The notes: generated by a model from the sequence alone, not told the origin. A stretch of DNA of 64,000 nucleotides from Acanthornis magna (GCA_036785705.1 JAWUZG010000056.1:10774501-10838500); one strand, 5' to 3'; positions 26,501 through 37,132 are shown, counted from the stretch's first letter. Made by a program: numbers and translations.

Positions 26501-27641
26501 CGTTTCTTCTCCAACAAAGAGCAGCAATTAAATTAATATTTGAGAGAGAGAATAGGCAGGGTTTTTAGGACAACAGAACAATGTCCATGTGTCCATGCAT
26601 GACGTGTCATGCAAAAGCAATGACATGCACTTCTGCTTAGAGGAGAGTGAACATTAACACTAGTGATATTTGGACATATTTTATCTGCAACTGGAATATG
26701 ACCGTAATAGAAACAACTGCAGAATTTACCAAATGATGCAGTGAACTTGATTCTGTTTTCACACCTAAGCTGACTTAAAGGTCCTTGGAATTAATTAGGG
26801 TGATACACAGCACAGAATCAAGCTTAATAGATTACTTAAGTCTCTTTCTTAATAAATTTACTCAAATTCCTTTGTATATTAGAAAACTGCATATTTCTCA
26901 AAGCAAGATACCTAAAGCTAAAATAATAGTTGAAAACAACTCAGAATAAAGTACCAGACCTTACAATACAGAAAGCATTTCGACCCAGAGGCTCCACAGT
27001 CTTGATTCCACTAAGTCCACGTGAGAGCTGCAGGGGATCATCCGAGTATAGGGATATTTCTTCCATGTCAACTGCCAGAGTCACATCGCCACAGAGTTCG
27101 GGTTCTGTCTCGTATGAGGATTTGTTGTCTGGGTTCATAAGCAACACAGTGTCTCCAAAGTGAACCAATCCATCAGCAGATACTGACAGCTCTACCTAAA
27201 TTAAAATGCATATAATATTTTACAGAATTAACTGATCCTAATAGCAGACGTATTTTAGCATTTAAATTCCGCAGTATTCTTAGTGCATGCTGAACAATAA
27301 TAAGAGCTATGGCACTCTGTGAGGGGTCATGGGGGGTGGACACTACCCTCTTTAAAAATTACCTTCTTGAAAACATTCTCTTGAAGTCTGGCTAATCTCT
27401 GTATTAAAAGTTGTCCTTTTTCTCTCTTACGGATAAAATCCCTCAGGAGCTCCTGTTGGCAAAGGAGAGAGGAGCAGACATGTTATCCAGCACCCACAGT
27501 CTCGCGTCTAAACTGGATTTAAGGAGCCGGGGGGCAGCCGGGTGCGGGGGGAGGCGGGCGAGGCCTCGGGGCGCGTACCTGCTGCGCTATCTCGTCCTCC
27601 AGCCAATTCCCGATGCGGACCCCGAGCCGGTACGAGGCCAT
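23340..27641 (-). CDS. CFAP161: CFAP161, complete seven-exon coding region (join of exons 1-7)
   Basis: Cilia and flagella associated protein 161. The family is known as a microtubule inner protein that binds inside the A-tubule of axonemal doublets in motile cilia and sperm flagella; it is structural, not catalytic. Seven exons join without a frameshift into 302 residues plus TAA, close to the roughly 300 residues of the mammalian protein. From memory of the family, conserved blocks occur in order: GVRIGNW near residue 7, KGQLLIQR in exon 2, HFGDTVLLMNPD in exon 3, GRNAF at the end of exon 3, LRYGQ in exon 4, YLASDH and DPQLRLEYEG in exon 5, TNR in exon 6, YFGRE, NYLDSRR and NHWVIITGNP in exon 7. 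There is no signal peptide or membrane segment. The last ~30 residues are lysine/glutamate-rich and less conserved. All introns are GT-AG. The start is the first ATG in frame with GVRIGNW and has G at -3 and +4. The identification rests on recall of the family, not a database search. Confidence 0.96.
24493..24566 (-). CDS. CFAP161: CFAP161 exon 6 (74 nt)
   Basis: Twenty-four codons plus two bases: AQTKIIITHSYTNRNLA, then SFCI and TG. It matches the mammalian segment holding the TNR motif in residue spacing. The acceptor is a good polypyrimidine tract ending tttttctag, and the donor is CTG followed by gtaaga. Confidence 0.93.
25230..25388 (-). CDS. CFAP161: CFAP161 exon 5 (159 nt)
   Basis: Fifty-three codons in phase 0/0, beginning SYLASDH, with KVYLTSEVS, a SWQA motif and DPQLRLEYEG, ending PIH. 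These are the strongest family-matching blocks. The acceptor is ttatttacag and the donor is CAT followed by gtaaga. Confidence 0.95.
25852..25906 (-). mobile_element. Very short CR1 3' end in CFAP161 intron 4
   Basis: The + strand 'tcacagaatattctgggtta', then 'gaagggacccacgaggatca', is the complement of a CR1 terminus, only about 55 bp long. It lies in intron 4 on the same strand as the gene, well away from both splice sites. Confidence 0.85.
26227..26311 (-). CDS. CFAP161: CFAP161 exon 4 (85 nt)
   Basis: Begins with one base that completes a Ser codon, then 28 codons running MDGSALGEPLRYGQ to DKM. LRYGQ followed by a Gly-rich TTGG stretch matches the family. The acceptor is caattttgacag and the donor is ATG followed by gtaagg, ending in phase 0. 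No ATG-initiated frame covers it, so a search restricted to ATG-started frames would miss it. Confidence 0.93.
26960..27195 (-). CDS. CFAP161: CFAP161 exon 3 (236 nt)
   Basis: Seventy-eight codons plus two bases, beginning VELSVSADG and ending GRNAFCIV plus AG. The HFGDTVLLMNPD block aligns with the family. The acceptor is ttttaatttag. The donor chosen is AAG followed by gtctgg, because only this choice keeps frame with exon 4 and restores the same spacing as in mammals between GRN and LRYGQ. A second GT lies 5 nt upstream and has a better intronic side (gtaagg), but using it would shift the frame. Confidence 0.92.
27363..27452 (-). CDS. CFAP161: CFAP161 exon 2 (90 nt)
   Basis: Thirty codons in phase 0/0, beginning ELLRDF and containing KGQLLIQR, a basic, probably helical segment. 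The acceptor is tttgccaacag and the donor is AAG followed by gtaatt. Intron 1 is only 126 nt. Confidence 0.95.
27579..27641 (-). CDS. CFAP161: CFAP161 exon 1 (coding part, 63 nt)
   Basis: Encodes residues 1-21, beginning MASYRLGVRIGNW and ending in a Gln-Gln pair. The donor is CAG followed by gtacgc, and the exon ends in phase 0. The 5' UTR extends an unknown distance towards higher coordinates. The GVRIGNW block is the conserved N-terminus of the family. Confidence 0.95.
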
Positions 27642-27664
27642 GGCGGGGCCGGGCCGCGTCCCGC

Positions 27665-27678
27665 GTCGCCATGGCTAC
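27665..27678 (-). promoter_or_regulatory. Near-consensus RFX X-box in the CFAP161 promoter
   Basis: The forward strand reads GTCGCC-AT-GGCTAC, and the minus strand GTAGCC-AT-GGCGAC. Against the X-box consensus GTNRCC-N(0-3)-RGYAAC each orientation has a single mismatch. RFX factors binding X-boxes are established activators of ciliary genes, and the site ends 24 bp upstream of the start codon of a ciliary gene. Binding itself is inferred. Confidence 0.7.
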
Positions 27679-27692
27679 CGCGCCGCGCCGCG

Positions 27693-27697
27693 ATTGG
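27693..27697 (-). promoter_or_regulatory. CCAAT box
   Basis: The minus strand reads CCAAT in the context TGGCCAATCGCG, about 52 bp upstream of the CFAP161 ATG. This is the usual distance for an NF-Y site in a TATA-less CpG-island promoter. Confidence 0.55.
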
Positions 27698-27704
27698 CCA
27701 GGCC

Positions 27705-27935
27705 GGGGTGGGCGGGGTCATGGGCGGGGCCTGAGCGAGTCTGGGGCGGGGCCTGAGCGGGTCTGGGGCGGGGCCTGAGCTGAGCTGGGGGCGTGGCCTG
27801 AGGGCGGCTGGGGGCGGGGCCTGAGCGGGGCTGGGGGCGGGGTCTGAGGGGAGCTGGGGCGGGGCCTGAGGGGTGGGGGCGGGGCCTGAGCGGGGTTGGG
27901 GGCGGGGCCTGAGCGGGGCTGGGGGCGGGGCCTTA
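27705..27935. repeat. GC-box minisatellite (about ten 22-23 bp units) upstream of CFAP161
   Basis: About ten imperfect tandem units run head to tail. Each has a GGGGCGGGGCC core followed by TGAG and a GC-rich linker ending in C/T before the next TGGGG. One core is GGGGCGTGGCC and one GGGGCGGGGTC; the rest are near identical. The cores are Sp/KLF-type GC boxes, so the array is both a tandem repeat and a probable promoter-proximal element. The G-runs also make quadruplex formation possible. Confidence 0.85.
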
Positions 27936-28069
27936 GCCGTGAGGGGCCGGGAGCCATGTCTCTCTTAAAGGGGGAGATAACCTTCCCTGTCGTTCCGTCC
28001 CGCTATGGGACACTGCCGGGTCTACGCTAAACCGTGTCCACAAGTGCCGCATTTGCACATCTTTTAAAC

Positions 28070-28235
28070 ACCTCTAGGGGCCGTAACTCCGCCACTGCCC
28101 TGGGCAGCTTGTTCTAGTGCTTGACAAGCCCTTCGGTGGATCAATTTCCAGTCTGAGCCTCACCAGAGTGCCCTGCGGCTGTTTCTTCTTCTTCTGCCAC
28201 TTACTGCTTGGGAGCGGAGACCGAAATGTTAAGAA
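28070..28235 (-). mobile_element. CR1 LINE fragment
   Basis: The + strand text (cctctaggggccgtaactcc, then a run like 'gggcagcttgttctagtgc', then 'ttgggagcggagaccgaa') follows the complement of the avian CR1 3' region. It lacks the terminal repeat, so it is an internal remnant, truncated at both ends. It is distinct from the neighbouring copy that starts near 28362. Confidence 0.75.
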
Positions 28236-28361
28236 CAGCGTAGGTCAGTCGAGTGCCCCTCCTCGGGCACTTGCCTTTTACACTCCATATTAGACAAAGA
28301 GGTGCATCACCTGAACACAGCGAATGAGTTCACTATCACTGCACTGTTGGTGAATATTGTG

Positions 28362-28570
28362 AATCATAGAATAGTTCGGGTTAAAAGGGACCCTTAAAAT
28401 CATCTCGTTTCGCCCCTCCCCTGCCGTGGACAGAGACAGACCAGGTTGCTCAAAGCCCCATCCAACCTGGCCTTGAACATTCCCAGAGCTGGGGCAGCCA
28501 CAGCTTCTCTGAGCACCTTGTGCCAGTGTCTCACCACCCTCATTGTGAAAAACTTCTTTCTTATGTTTAG
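28362..28570 (-). mobile_element. CR1 LINE, 5'-truncated, with 3' terminus
   Basis: Starts on the + strand with TCATAGAAT, the complement of the CR1 terminal repeat, and continues through 'aggttgctcaaagccccat' and 'ccaacctggccttgaaca', the signature text of chicken-type CR1 3' ends. It is severely 5' truncated, as is usual for CR1. A 111-codon minus frame overlapping it is part of this element, not a gene. Confidence 0.92.
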
Positions 28571-31500
28571 TGTGAGTGAATGCATCAGGTGAATGTTTTG
28601 ATTGTGAATGTTTTGGCTTGTTCATATCTTGGTTTGAAATCTACATGGCAAGTTAAGCTAAGTGACTGTGCCATGTGTTTATTTACTTTCCAGGTAGCCT
28701 AAGACAATGATCTTCAGAGACCGTGTAGATCCTTGCACAACACATTTAATCCCTTTACAGCTGTCACAGTTCTCTTGCAACCTTGTTATTGTAAGGTTTC
28801 AATCCTGGACAATTTACAAAGATTAAAAGAAAATGGGGTTTTTGCATGGACAGCTGGGCTACATGTCAGGCAGTTTTGACAGCAATTCTCATGAAACCTG
28901 GCTCACTCCTATTTGTTTTTTAACCCAAAAGTTTTTACTCAAAAAGTTATTTAGCACCTCCCAAACCTTTTAAGGCCCAAATTCTATCCATTTTTGTTCA
29001 AATAGCACCACTCAGTGTTCAGTTCTGGTTAGTGACACTTTCCTACGCCTAACTGTGGTGGCAGCAATGCTGAAACTGTTTAATTAAAATAAGGAAGAAA
29101 CTTTGTTCATCTTAGCTGAAGTGTCAAAAGCCATACAACTTTTTCTTCTTTCAGAATTGAACCACTTAAATCAATATTCAGTGAAAAATCATTACAAAAC
29201 TATCTATTATACTTAGCCGTGTCATTAAGAGCACATGCACAGTAGCTAATATAGAGAATTCACAACAAACTTCCTTAGTTTTGTAGCCTTATGCACTGTC
29301 TGTACTTAGTTACTCAGAGATTCTGATGCAGAGAGAAGTATTTGTATTAAAATATAACTGTGTACAGAAATATCTGCAAGCATCTCTTAGCAGGATTATG
29401 CTGTGAGTATCCTTGTCACCTGGAAGGATTTAATTTCTGATTACATAGTATTTCCTGAAAACAAACAAAAAGAACTCTTTATAAACATGTTTGAAAATTG
29501 AATATCTTTCCTGCAGGAAAGGTTACAGGCCCATTCAATTCAGCTTAGTTTCCTTTTGAGCAGATAAAATCTGTGTTTACTCCAAACAGTAGTTTGCTTT
29601 ATTAAGTGGTGTGAAGAAAAGCTGTACTTGTAAAAGAATTGATCTATGTTTTGTGTGTCAACTTATGCCAGAATTCAAATTGACCAGAATTAAAGATCTG
29701 CGTGATTTCCTGAAAACAATCATTTTCAGTAAATTCAGTTCCCCCCCCCTTTTGTTTTAAGTCATTGTTAAGTAAAATTATAACCAGGTACTGTCAGACT
29801 TTCAGAGACTCTTCCCCTACTGTCTGGAAGATCTTTTACACTTTTTATCTTCTCTCGGTTTTTTGCTTTTTTTTTAATGAAAGAGGTGTTTGAGAAGACC
29901 CCCAATAGCACATAGAGCTGTCTAAGCCCTTAGTTTACATAAAAGGCTGGGCTGGTTAGACTTTTAATTGCCTTAAGCTTGTCGGAAATGTGTGAGTTAG
30001 AGCATGCTTTAAATACTTTATATTATAAATGCATTGGTATATATCAGTAGTACAAATTATCATGTTTAGTCAAATCTGGCTAAAAGGACAAAGTCTGAAT
30101 GGGAATGAGCATATGTCAAGTCCATGAAAGATGAATGTGATCTTATTTAGAAAAAGAGCAAAAAATACTAAAAATAAGTGATTACATCACATGTATGTTG
30201 GATGAGAATGTTTTTTATATCTACCTTTTTTGCCTTGGGAGTATGTCTGTGCTTTGTTTTCGTGTTTTCTTTTCCCTTTTGAAAATTGTGAGTATGCCAC
30301 ATTTGATTAACAATACAGACTAAATAATACTGCACAGGAGTAAAACATTCTCTGGGACAATTTGTTTCCTTTCATTTTATTATTTCACACTAGCATTATT
30401 CTGACACATGCTATGAATCATTTTTCTTTGCTGTTAATAGGTTTCTGGCTATTAAAGTGATTAATCTGCTTGTTAATAATATAACTACAGTTTCTTATTC
30501 TAACCTATTCCCCAAACACTCCTCTGTTCACAGAACAAAAAGAATTCAGAAATTTATGTGATATGATTTAGGGATTGCTTCGCCAGACACTTGTGGGGAT
30601 GCTCCCATTTTGGCTGTGAATTCAGTGTGGAGTTTTTCTGTAATGCTTGCTGATGAAAAGCAATGAACCTGTTCATGGTACAGTATTTTCTGAAGTGTAG
30701 CAATCCATTAAACAGACCTTTCAGTCTACCTTTTACAAGAAAGGGAAGCAGGATTCTTGGGTGTCATATTGGCAGTAAGTTTGCTGATAAAAGTATGAGT
30801 GGAAAATTACCCTATATGGGATCTGGTTAAAGACATCCAAAATGGCTATTATTGCTCGTTCGGTGTTTTATAACTAAAATATTCTGCTGGAGAAAGGGGA
30901 AAGGGGAAGGGAATAATTTGCAATGTGTCTAAGACCACCAAATGCTTGCTAATTAAAGTTTGGATTGAGTTATTCACACCTCCATGGTGTTTTCTACTGG
31001 TTTCTAATTTAGGCTGTACAGAGCATTCCCTTTAGAGAAATTGTATAATGAATATTTTCTCTTCAAATTGAGCTGTCCCATCATGATTTATTCTGCTAGT
31101 TATTTGAAGATTTTCTCCCCTGTCTGGCTGAATTTCATTCAGCAGATGGACTTGAAAAACCACTAGAATTCTGTATCTCTCAGAAAAATATTGTCATTTC
31201 ATAAAGAGTAATTAATGAAAAGAATATAGACATTTTAAACTATATCTCCAAGAAATACCACTGTATTTTTCAGAGATATGTATTAACTCTGAATAAGCTA
31301 AAATACTTTCATCAACAAGAAATAATTCAGCTGAGAACTCCGGTGATTATTAGTGTAATCGGAAACACCATTAACAAAGCTCTATTGCTTCTTATATTTC
31401 TCTCTTCAAAGGACTATGCACTGTGTATGTTTATCCTTAGGCACTTTAAAAATGCTTATTTTCCAAGCTGAGGAGTATTTCTCCAAGGTATCATGAGCAA

Positions 31501-34500
31501 AACAATGAGACTGGCCATGTCATTGGCTAAGGAAATGTCTCAGCTGACTTCTTTTCAGAACTGCTTGCCAGGGACCTACCTGAAGAGCCTTGTGATGTTC
31601 GCCCACTTCCAGTGTATTGAGTGCATTGCATGTACTGAACTGGAGAGTTTTGTTGTAAGCCACAGGCACTGACACAAAATCATTGTGTGTGAGGCGTGGT
31701 CCTATTTATAATGGGTGGAAATCAGGTCACTGTCTCTCTTGGTTACTGATCTGTTTAGTTTCCATGAATACTCATGCTTGAGATTTTGAAATTTGCTTTT
31801 TGTTAACAATTTTTGTATGTGAAAAGCAATAGCATGATTGTCTGTAGAGAAAAAGAAAATAGCCCTTAACTCCATGATTTAAACTGACTTTGACTATGTG
31901 GGTTGTTCAGGCATAAAGTCCTGCCAATGTGAACATACTGCTCCTGAAAGTGGAAGGCAACATTTCTGCATGACCTCTTGTGACCCAAATCATTCTGTTT
32001 TTTCCCACTTTAGGGCTATCTATAGATAGCACTTGGGCTGTCTTTGCTTCCCTTTTTAGCCTTGCCTGCGGTGCGATCCCTCTCCTTTGTTGTGAATTGC
32101 CTATTGGATCACTTATTGCCCCATGACGTCACTTTTCTCCTTTTGGATTTTACTTGCCTGTGATAGTGTAAAGATAGAAAGCAGTCTGTTCCCTTCATTT
32201 TCCACTGTGCAAATATATGCTTCAGTCCTGAAGCAAAATAATGATGTACACAGCGAACACTGGAGATACATGTCAGTCTATCTTCAAACCTTTCCTGAAT
32301 TTGTTTGTTAGAAACTATGTCCTGCTGGGTCCCCCTCAGAAGCTTATTTGTGGTAGTTAAGGTTTAGAGATAAGGAAATTATAGAGATCAGAGTACTTTG
32401 GTTCACATGAATCTGTGGTACATAAAATGAACTGTCCAGAAACAGGAACAGAAACTGATTTATGTATTTATACCACAAAACATGAATCAGTTAAATATTT
32501 CTGGCATAGCAAAAAGGAACGTGATGAGAATCTTTTGTCCTAAGGGGGAAAGAACATGTGTATTGTAATTGTTTTTAACATTTTCTGCCACCATTCTGCT
32601 ATTTATGGGTTTGAGTTGGCTGACCCTACTCTGGCAGTGTATTTATGTCAGACATCACGGCCTACAGAAAATATTTTATATGTCTGAAGACCCTGGCAAC
32701 TGTTCTAATTTGAGGCTCGGAACATTTTGGTATTTCTGTGTCACAATGAATTTGTAAATTGGCACTGCTTAGTTGGTGGCTTTTCTTTGAACTGTGGGAG
32801 AGCAATGGTGTTACAATGAATGCTGAGGATGCAACAAATGGACGGAGTACAAATAATGTAATAAATAAGAAAATTGCTAAAATGGCCATTGCAACATACA
32901 ATTTACAAAGTGTGTTTGCTAGTCCAAACTGAAAGCTAGACCATTCATTCCATGAACACCTGTTCTGCAGAAAAATAACTTTCTTGCTGAAAGAACTTTT
33001 AAGTATTAGAAAGAGTCTTCTTATTTGTACTTTTCAGTGGAATTGAATGATACAGAATAGGTAATTTTTTTCTCTAAGGTTTAACTGAGGCCTTCTAAAA
33101 ACAAACAAATAAAATGGATTAATTTGAAAGCAAGGGCCGGAGCTCTTTACAAAGGAGGCAGAGTATCTGGTATACGTGCAGGAACACAATATGTGCAGTA
33201 TTTTTGAGCTGCTCTCCTGGGGTCTGTGTGCTCACACAGGGCACTGGGCAGCTTCCACAAGGGGGGTCTGTGCTCCCCTCTTAGTCAAGGGAGCTCCTGG
33301 AAACAGCATGGAATTGCGCTGATGTCTCATAGATATAGGGAGTTCTTGGTTAAAATTCAGAATAAAATGGTTTAAAACACATTATTTATGTTCATTGAGG
33401 AAATCAAAGAGCAGCTTTCCCTTCTCCCTGCTTCTCACAGTAGAAAGGTATTTTCAATGATAGAGCAGAACTAATTAGAAGGTAAGGACACATTATGAAG
33501 ATCACCAGACCATAAGCATTGCCATTATTTAAACTTTTGAGAATCCATGTTGGAAGCAGGAAGCATATAGACAAAAGGGTGCATAGAGTCATCCTAATCT
33601 ATATGATCTGTTCATATCTTACTCGATCCCTGAGAAAGTTTGTTTCACCTTGATAGGAATTACTGAGGAGCAAGGAATATCAAATAAATTTCAAGGTTAT
33701 TTAGCTTTTTAGCTAGGGCTTTCACACGGAAAGAGAAATCCCAAATACATTTGAGTAACCTTAAGCAGTAGCAGTTATGGTAAACAAGAAATGAAAGAAA
33801 AAAAATAGTGATTTAAAAACTAAGGCGTTATATTTAATAAAAGAAAAGCTGATAGATTTTTTTCTTGTTGCAGGGTAGACCACTGATGTAAGTGGACTGA
33901 TATTTGCATAAGATGATTATCAAAGAGGAAATGTATTTGCATTTATCTTCATTTTATGTAGTCTTTTGGCATCAAAAACTGTTCTCTCTCTTAAAAAATT
34001 CATGTGGTGATAGAGTTCTCTGTGGAGAACAATCATTAAATCCACAAAGAACTTTTTAATCTCTGTTGATCCTGGCAGCAGTCTTTGGCAAAACTTAAAG
34101 CAGCAATGTTATCTTACAGAAAACTTGCATGATTTCCCATGATGTAACAGGGTATGTAAATGATTCAGTAGAGTCAACTTTGAGATAAAAAAATTCTGAA
34201 TGGAGGTGGTCATGCAGGGATGCAAGTTCCAAGGCTTAAGAGTACAAATATGCAATCGGGGCGACAATGTGGGCTTTTATGTCAAAATCCTAGTGGAAAT
34301 GCAAAAATAAGAAAGATCAGAAAACTGGTTACATTAACAAAGAAGTTTCATGTGGAAGTCTAGGTTACTTGCATATGATATCACTTAGGAAAACTGAGAA
34401 TAAATTCAGAAAGGAGAAGGGTGAATTAACCTTGGGAGACTAGCTAGATCTGAACACTAGCTGTAAGGAGAGAGAAAGGTTTGCCTCTTAGTGGCTGGAT

Positions 34501-34612
34501 AGAGGAATAAGTGGCATTCTTCTGATGCTTTCAGACTTGGGGCATGAATAAACAATCAAGTCAGACCATGGGGTTGATAAGGAATGCAATAGTAACATCA
34601 TGACACAGAAGG
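28571..34612. other. Intergenic upstream of CFAP161, no gene recognised
   Basis: Uniform AT-rich sequence with only short chance frames and no recognised repeat. Confidence 0.55.
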
Positions 34613-34940
34613 AATCATAGAATCAGAATGTCCTGAGTTGGAAGGGTTCCACTGGGATCATTGAGTCCAGCCCCTGGCCCTGCACAGCACCACTCCAAAA
34701 TCACACCATGTGCTGAGTGTTGTCCAAATACTTCTTGAGCTCTGTCAGGCTTGGTGCTGTGACCACTGCCCTGGGTAGGCTGTTCCAGTGCCCAGCCCCC
34801 CTGTGCGTGAGGAACCTTTTCCCTTCTGTTCAACCGAAGGCTGCCCTGACTCAGCCTCACGCCGTTCCCTCAGCTCCTGTCACTGGTCACCAGTGCCTGT
34901 CCCTCCTCTGCCCCTTGGGAGGAAGTTGTAGACAGCTGCA
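34613..34940 (-). mobile_element. CR1 LINE, 5'-truncated (neoavian CR1-E/J-like)
   Basis: The + strand begins at the TCATAGAAT terminus, then 'gtcctgagttggaagggttc', 'ttgagctctgtcaggcttgg' and 'cctgtcactggtcaccagtg'. This is the complement of the 3' end of the CR1 subfamilies common in neoavian genomes. About 330 bp remain. The overlapping frames on both strands (81 and 126 codons) derive from it. The subfamily name is from memory of such sequences. Confidence 0.9.
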
Positions 34941-36345
34941 TTCTAAAGGAAGCTTTAGAAGGAGCATAATTTTTTCCTCCTCCTGTTCTCTTGTCTTTCA
35001 TGGTCATGTACCTCTCAAATTCCATTTACTTTTGCTACCTCTCAAGTTGTTTTCTTCATTCATTTTGGGGTTTTTTTTCCAGTCCTCTATTTCATAGAAT
35101 CTATCAGGGCTGCTTGGTCTTTTGGAAATTCATAGGCACTTTAGACGAGACTCTACTGTTACGGGTATTTTTGCTAATATGAATTCCTCTAGGTACTTAC
35201 TATCATAGATGTTATGTGATATTTTGTTCACTATTTTTTGTAGCCACTTCTCTCCTTTCTTCTTTTGTGCTTATTTTTTAAATCCTATGTAAAATGTAGA
35301 CCACAATATAATTGAAGGGCAGTGCCTTGATCTGTTTTGAAAGTTATATTGAAAATTCTGTGGCTTCTTACATATTTTTTTATAACTATATCTTATTTGG
35401 GAGTGCATTTATAACACTATTTCTGTAGCAAATATCTTCTGTTGGCTGCCTCTTCCATATTATGGAGTATGAAAGAGACTAAAAGCAACAATTATTTGTG
35501 GAAATTAGATGTGGCCTTTCCCAAGTTGCAGGTACATCCCATGGTTGTGTGAAGTTTGACTAGTTTTATTCATAACGAGCTTATATGCTTTCCTACTTTC
35601 AGTAAAGGTCTTTCTATTATACAGTTAGCATTGACTTATAATAATGATTTTTATATCTGTTTTTCTTCCTCAAAAATGTTTGTGAAGTCTTGCCAAGGGA
35701 AAAAAGAAAAAAAAAGAGAAAGCAAACAAACGTAATAAACTGAATAAACATGTATCTGAAAGAAGAAATGGTTTCAACCAAGAATGGCTGATTCATTTCT
35801 TTGTGTATTCCTAGGAAATGCCAAAACAAGTTGTTAGAAATAGCCCTGGCTATTGCAAATTTATAGCCTAAGCTGATCAAAGTAATGAGCGTCAGTCTGT
35901 AAAATGATGAGGGATGATTCTGTTCCCAACAGCAGGAAAATATGCTGGAAGCCTGGCAATATCTGGTGCTTCTTAATTTTTTTTGTATGACATCTTTTGT
36001 GCTGTTATGAATCCTGCATGATTCTAGTTAAATTTGGAAAGCTGGAGGACAGCTTTGCTGCTTTAATAACTTCTGCTGCTCCTGTAAGAGGTTTATATTA
36101 GCATGCCAATTTAGCAGCCTTAATTTGATACTGAGGTTCACTGTTCTCATTGTTTTGCATATCTTGGCATGAACTCATTTAATTTATTCTTTTGTTAGCC
36201 TGTGTCCAGCTGGTGACCTGCTAATCCTAACAAAGGTTATCAAATGTAGTAAAAATTAAACTAGATTTTTTTTTTCAGGAAGTAGTAAAGGAGATATTTG
36301 ACTATGATATCCTTCTCACTTTAATGGCAGATAAACGCAACCATA

Positions 36346-36430
36346 ATCTGCTTATAGTGCATAGCTGTGTTTACTTCAAAGAACTGAAATTACAAAATAT
36401 CATCCTTATAGTTATTTCTGTTGTCCAGAA
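36346..36430. repeat. Diverged direct repeat, copy 1
   Basis: The segment 'ttcaaagaactgaaatta' through 'tctgttgtccaga' is matched by 37133-37235 in the same orientation, about 800 bp away. The sense CR1 fragment at 36484 lies between the copies. Confidence 0.5.
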
Positions 36431-36483
36431 TGAGTCTCTACCAAACTCCAATGAATGTTCTCTAAGCCTTCATCCAGGACAGG

Positions 36484-36597
36484 ATGGAGCACCTGTCCTT
36501 ATGAGGAAAGGCTAAGAGAGTTGGGATTGTTCAGCCTGGAAAAGAGAAGGCTTTCAGGGTCCCCTTGCAACCCAAGTCATTCTTTGATTCTATGATT
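36484..36597 (+). mobile_element. CR1 LINE fragment, sense orientation, internally deleted
   Basis: 'gaggaaaggctaagagagtt' followed by 'ttcagcctggaaaagagaag' and, after a short stretch, the terminal GATTCTATGATT. This is the sense strand of a CR1 3' end with most of the sequence between the SCDS-like segment and the terminal repeat missing. Confidence 0.88.
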
Positions 36598-36966
36598 TTG
36601 ATGTTTTCAACCTGAGGCTGGGGAGCATAGAGGACCAATTCTGGATTGTCATCTGTACATTACAATGTCGGCTCTTAGAGCTGTAAAAACTTCCAGCTCA
36701 TGCTTCAGCCTTCCTCACATCTTAGACAAAACCAGTGTGATGGGTTATATATATACTGGATAATATATGATATCCCTGGCAAGCATGTGAGAAGGTTCTC
36801 TTTACTGTTTTTTGGTGACAATTATTGCAGTGATTGTTGAGACGAGCTGGTAAAATTTTCAGGTATAATAAATTAAATTCTTCTGTATTATCTTTTTCAC
36901 CACTAGGATTACTTGCAGGCTTGGAAAGAGAAATGAATTTCTGAGAAAAAAAAAATTTAAGGACAG

Positions 36967-37057
36967 TTTTCTTTGAGTAGCATTTATAATCAAATGATTT
37001 AAGACTACTAGATTTAATACTGCTTTCTTTGAGAAGCATTTATAATCATTGAATGAT
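36967..37057. repeat. 56-bp period duplication
   Basis: TTCTTTGAGTAGCATTTATA at about 36969 recurs as TTCTTTGAGAAGCATTTATA at about 37025, both followed by ATCA and GAT a few bases later. A short local tandem duplication with one to two substitutions per copy. Confidence 0.75.
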
Positions 37058-37132
37058 CCACATAATTTCAGTGCAGTATGGATAGGTGATATCCAAAGCT
37101 GTCCAGATTTTTCTGTTCTAACTGGAGTAACA

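Larger units (their letters stand above)
27520..27960. promoter_or_regulatory. CpG island covering CFAP161 exon 1 and promoter
   Basis: An abrupt rise in G+C and CpG density against an AT-rich background, covering exon 1 and about 300 bp upstream. No TATA box is seen. It contains the X-box, CCAAT box and GC-box array listed separately. The GC boxes could also drive divergent transcription on the + strand, but I recognise no + strand gene starting here. Confidence 0.9.

Noticed and set aside
27411..27778. Two plus-strand frames of 78 and 107 codons in the CpG island
   Set aside because: They are antisense to CFAP161 exons 1-2 and the GC-box minisatellite; the lack of stops follows from the GC-rich repeat.
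27718..27957. Minus-strand 79-codon Pro/Arg-rich frame upstream of CFAP161
   Set aside because: It is a translation of the GC-box repeat array with no family resemblance; it lies in promoter sequence.
28290..28625. Minus-strand 111-codon frame
   Set aside because: It lies largely within the CR1 3' end at 28362-28570, which is non-coding in these subfamilies' termini.
34615..35097. Frames of 81 (minus) and 126 (plus) codons
   Set aside because: Both are largely within the CR1 copy at 34613-34940.
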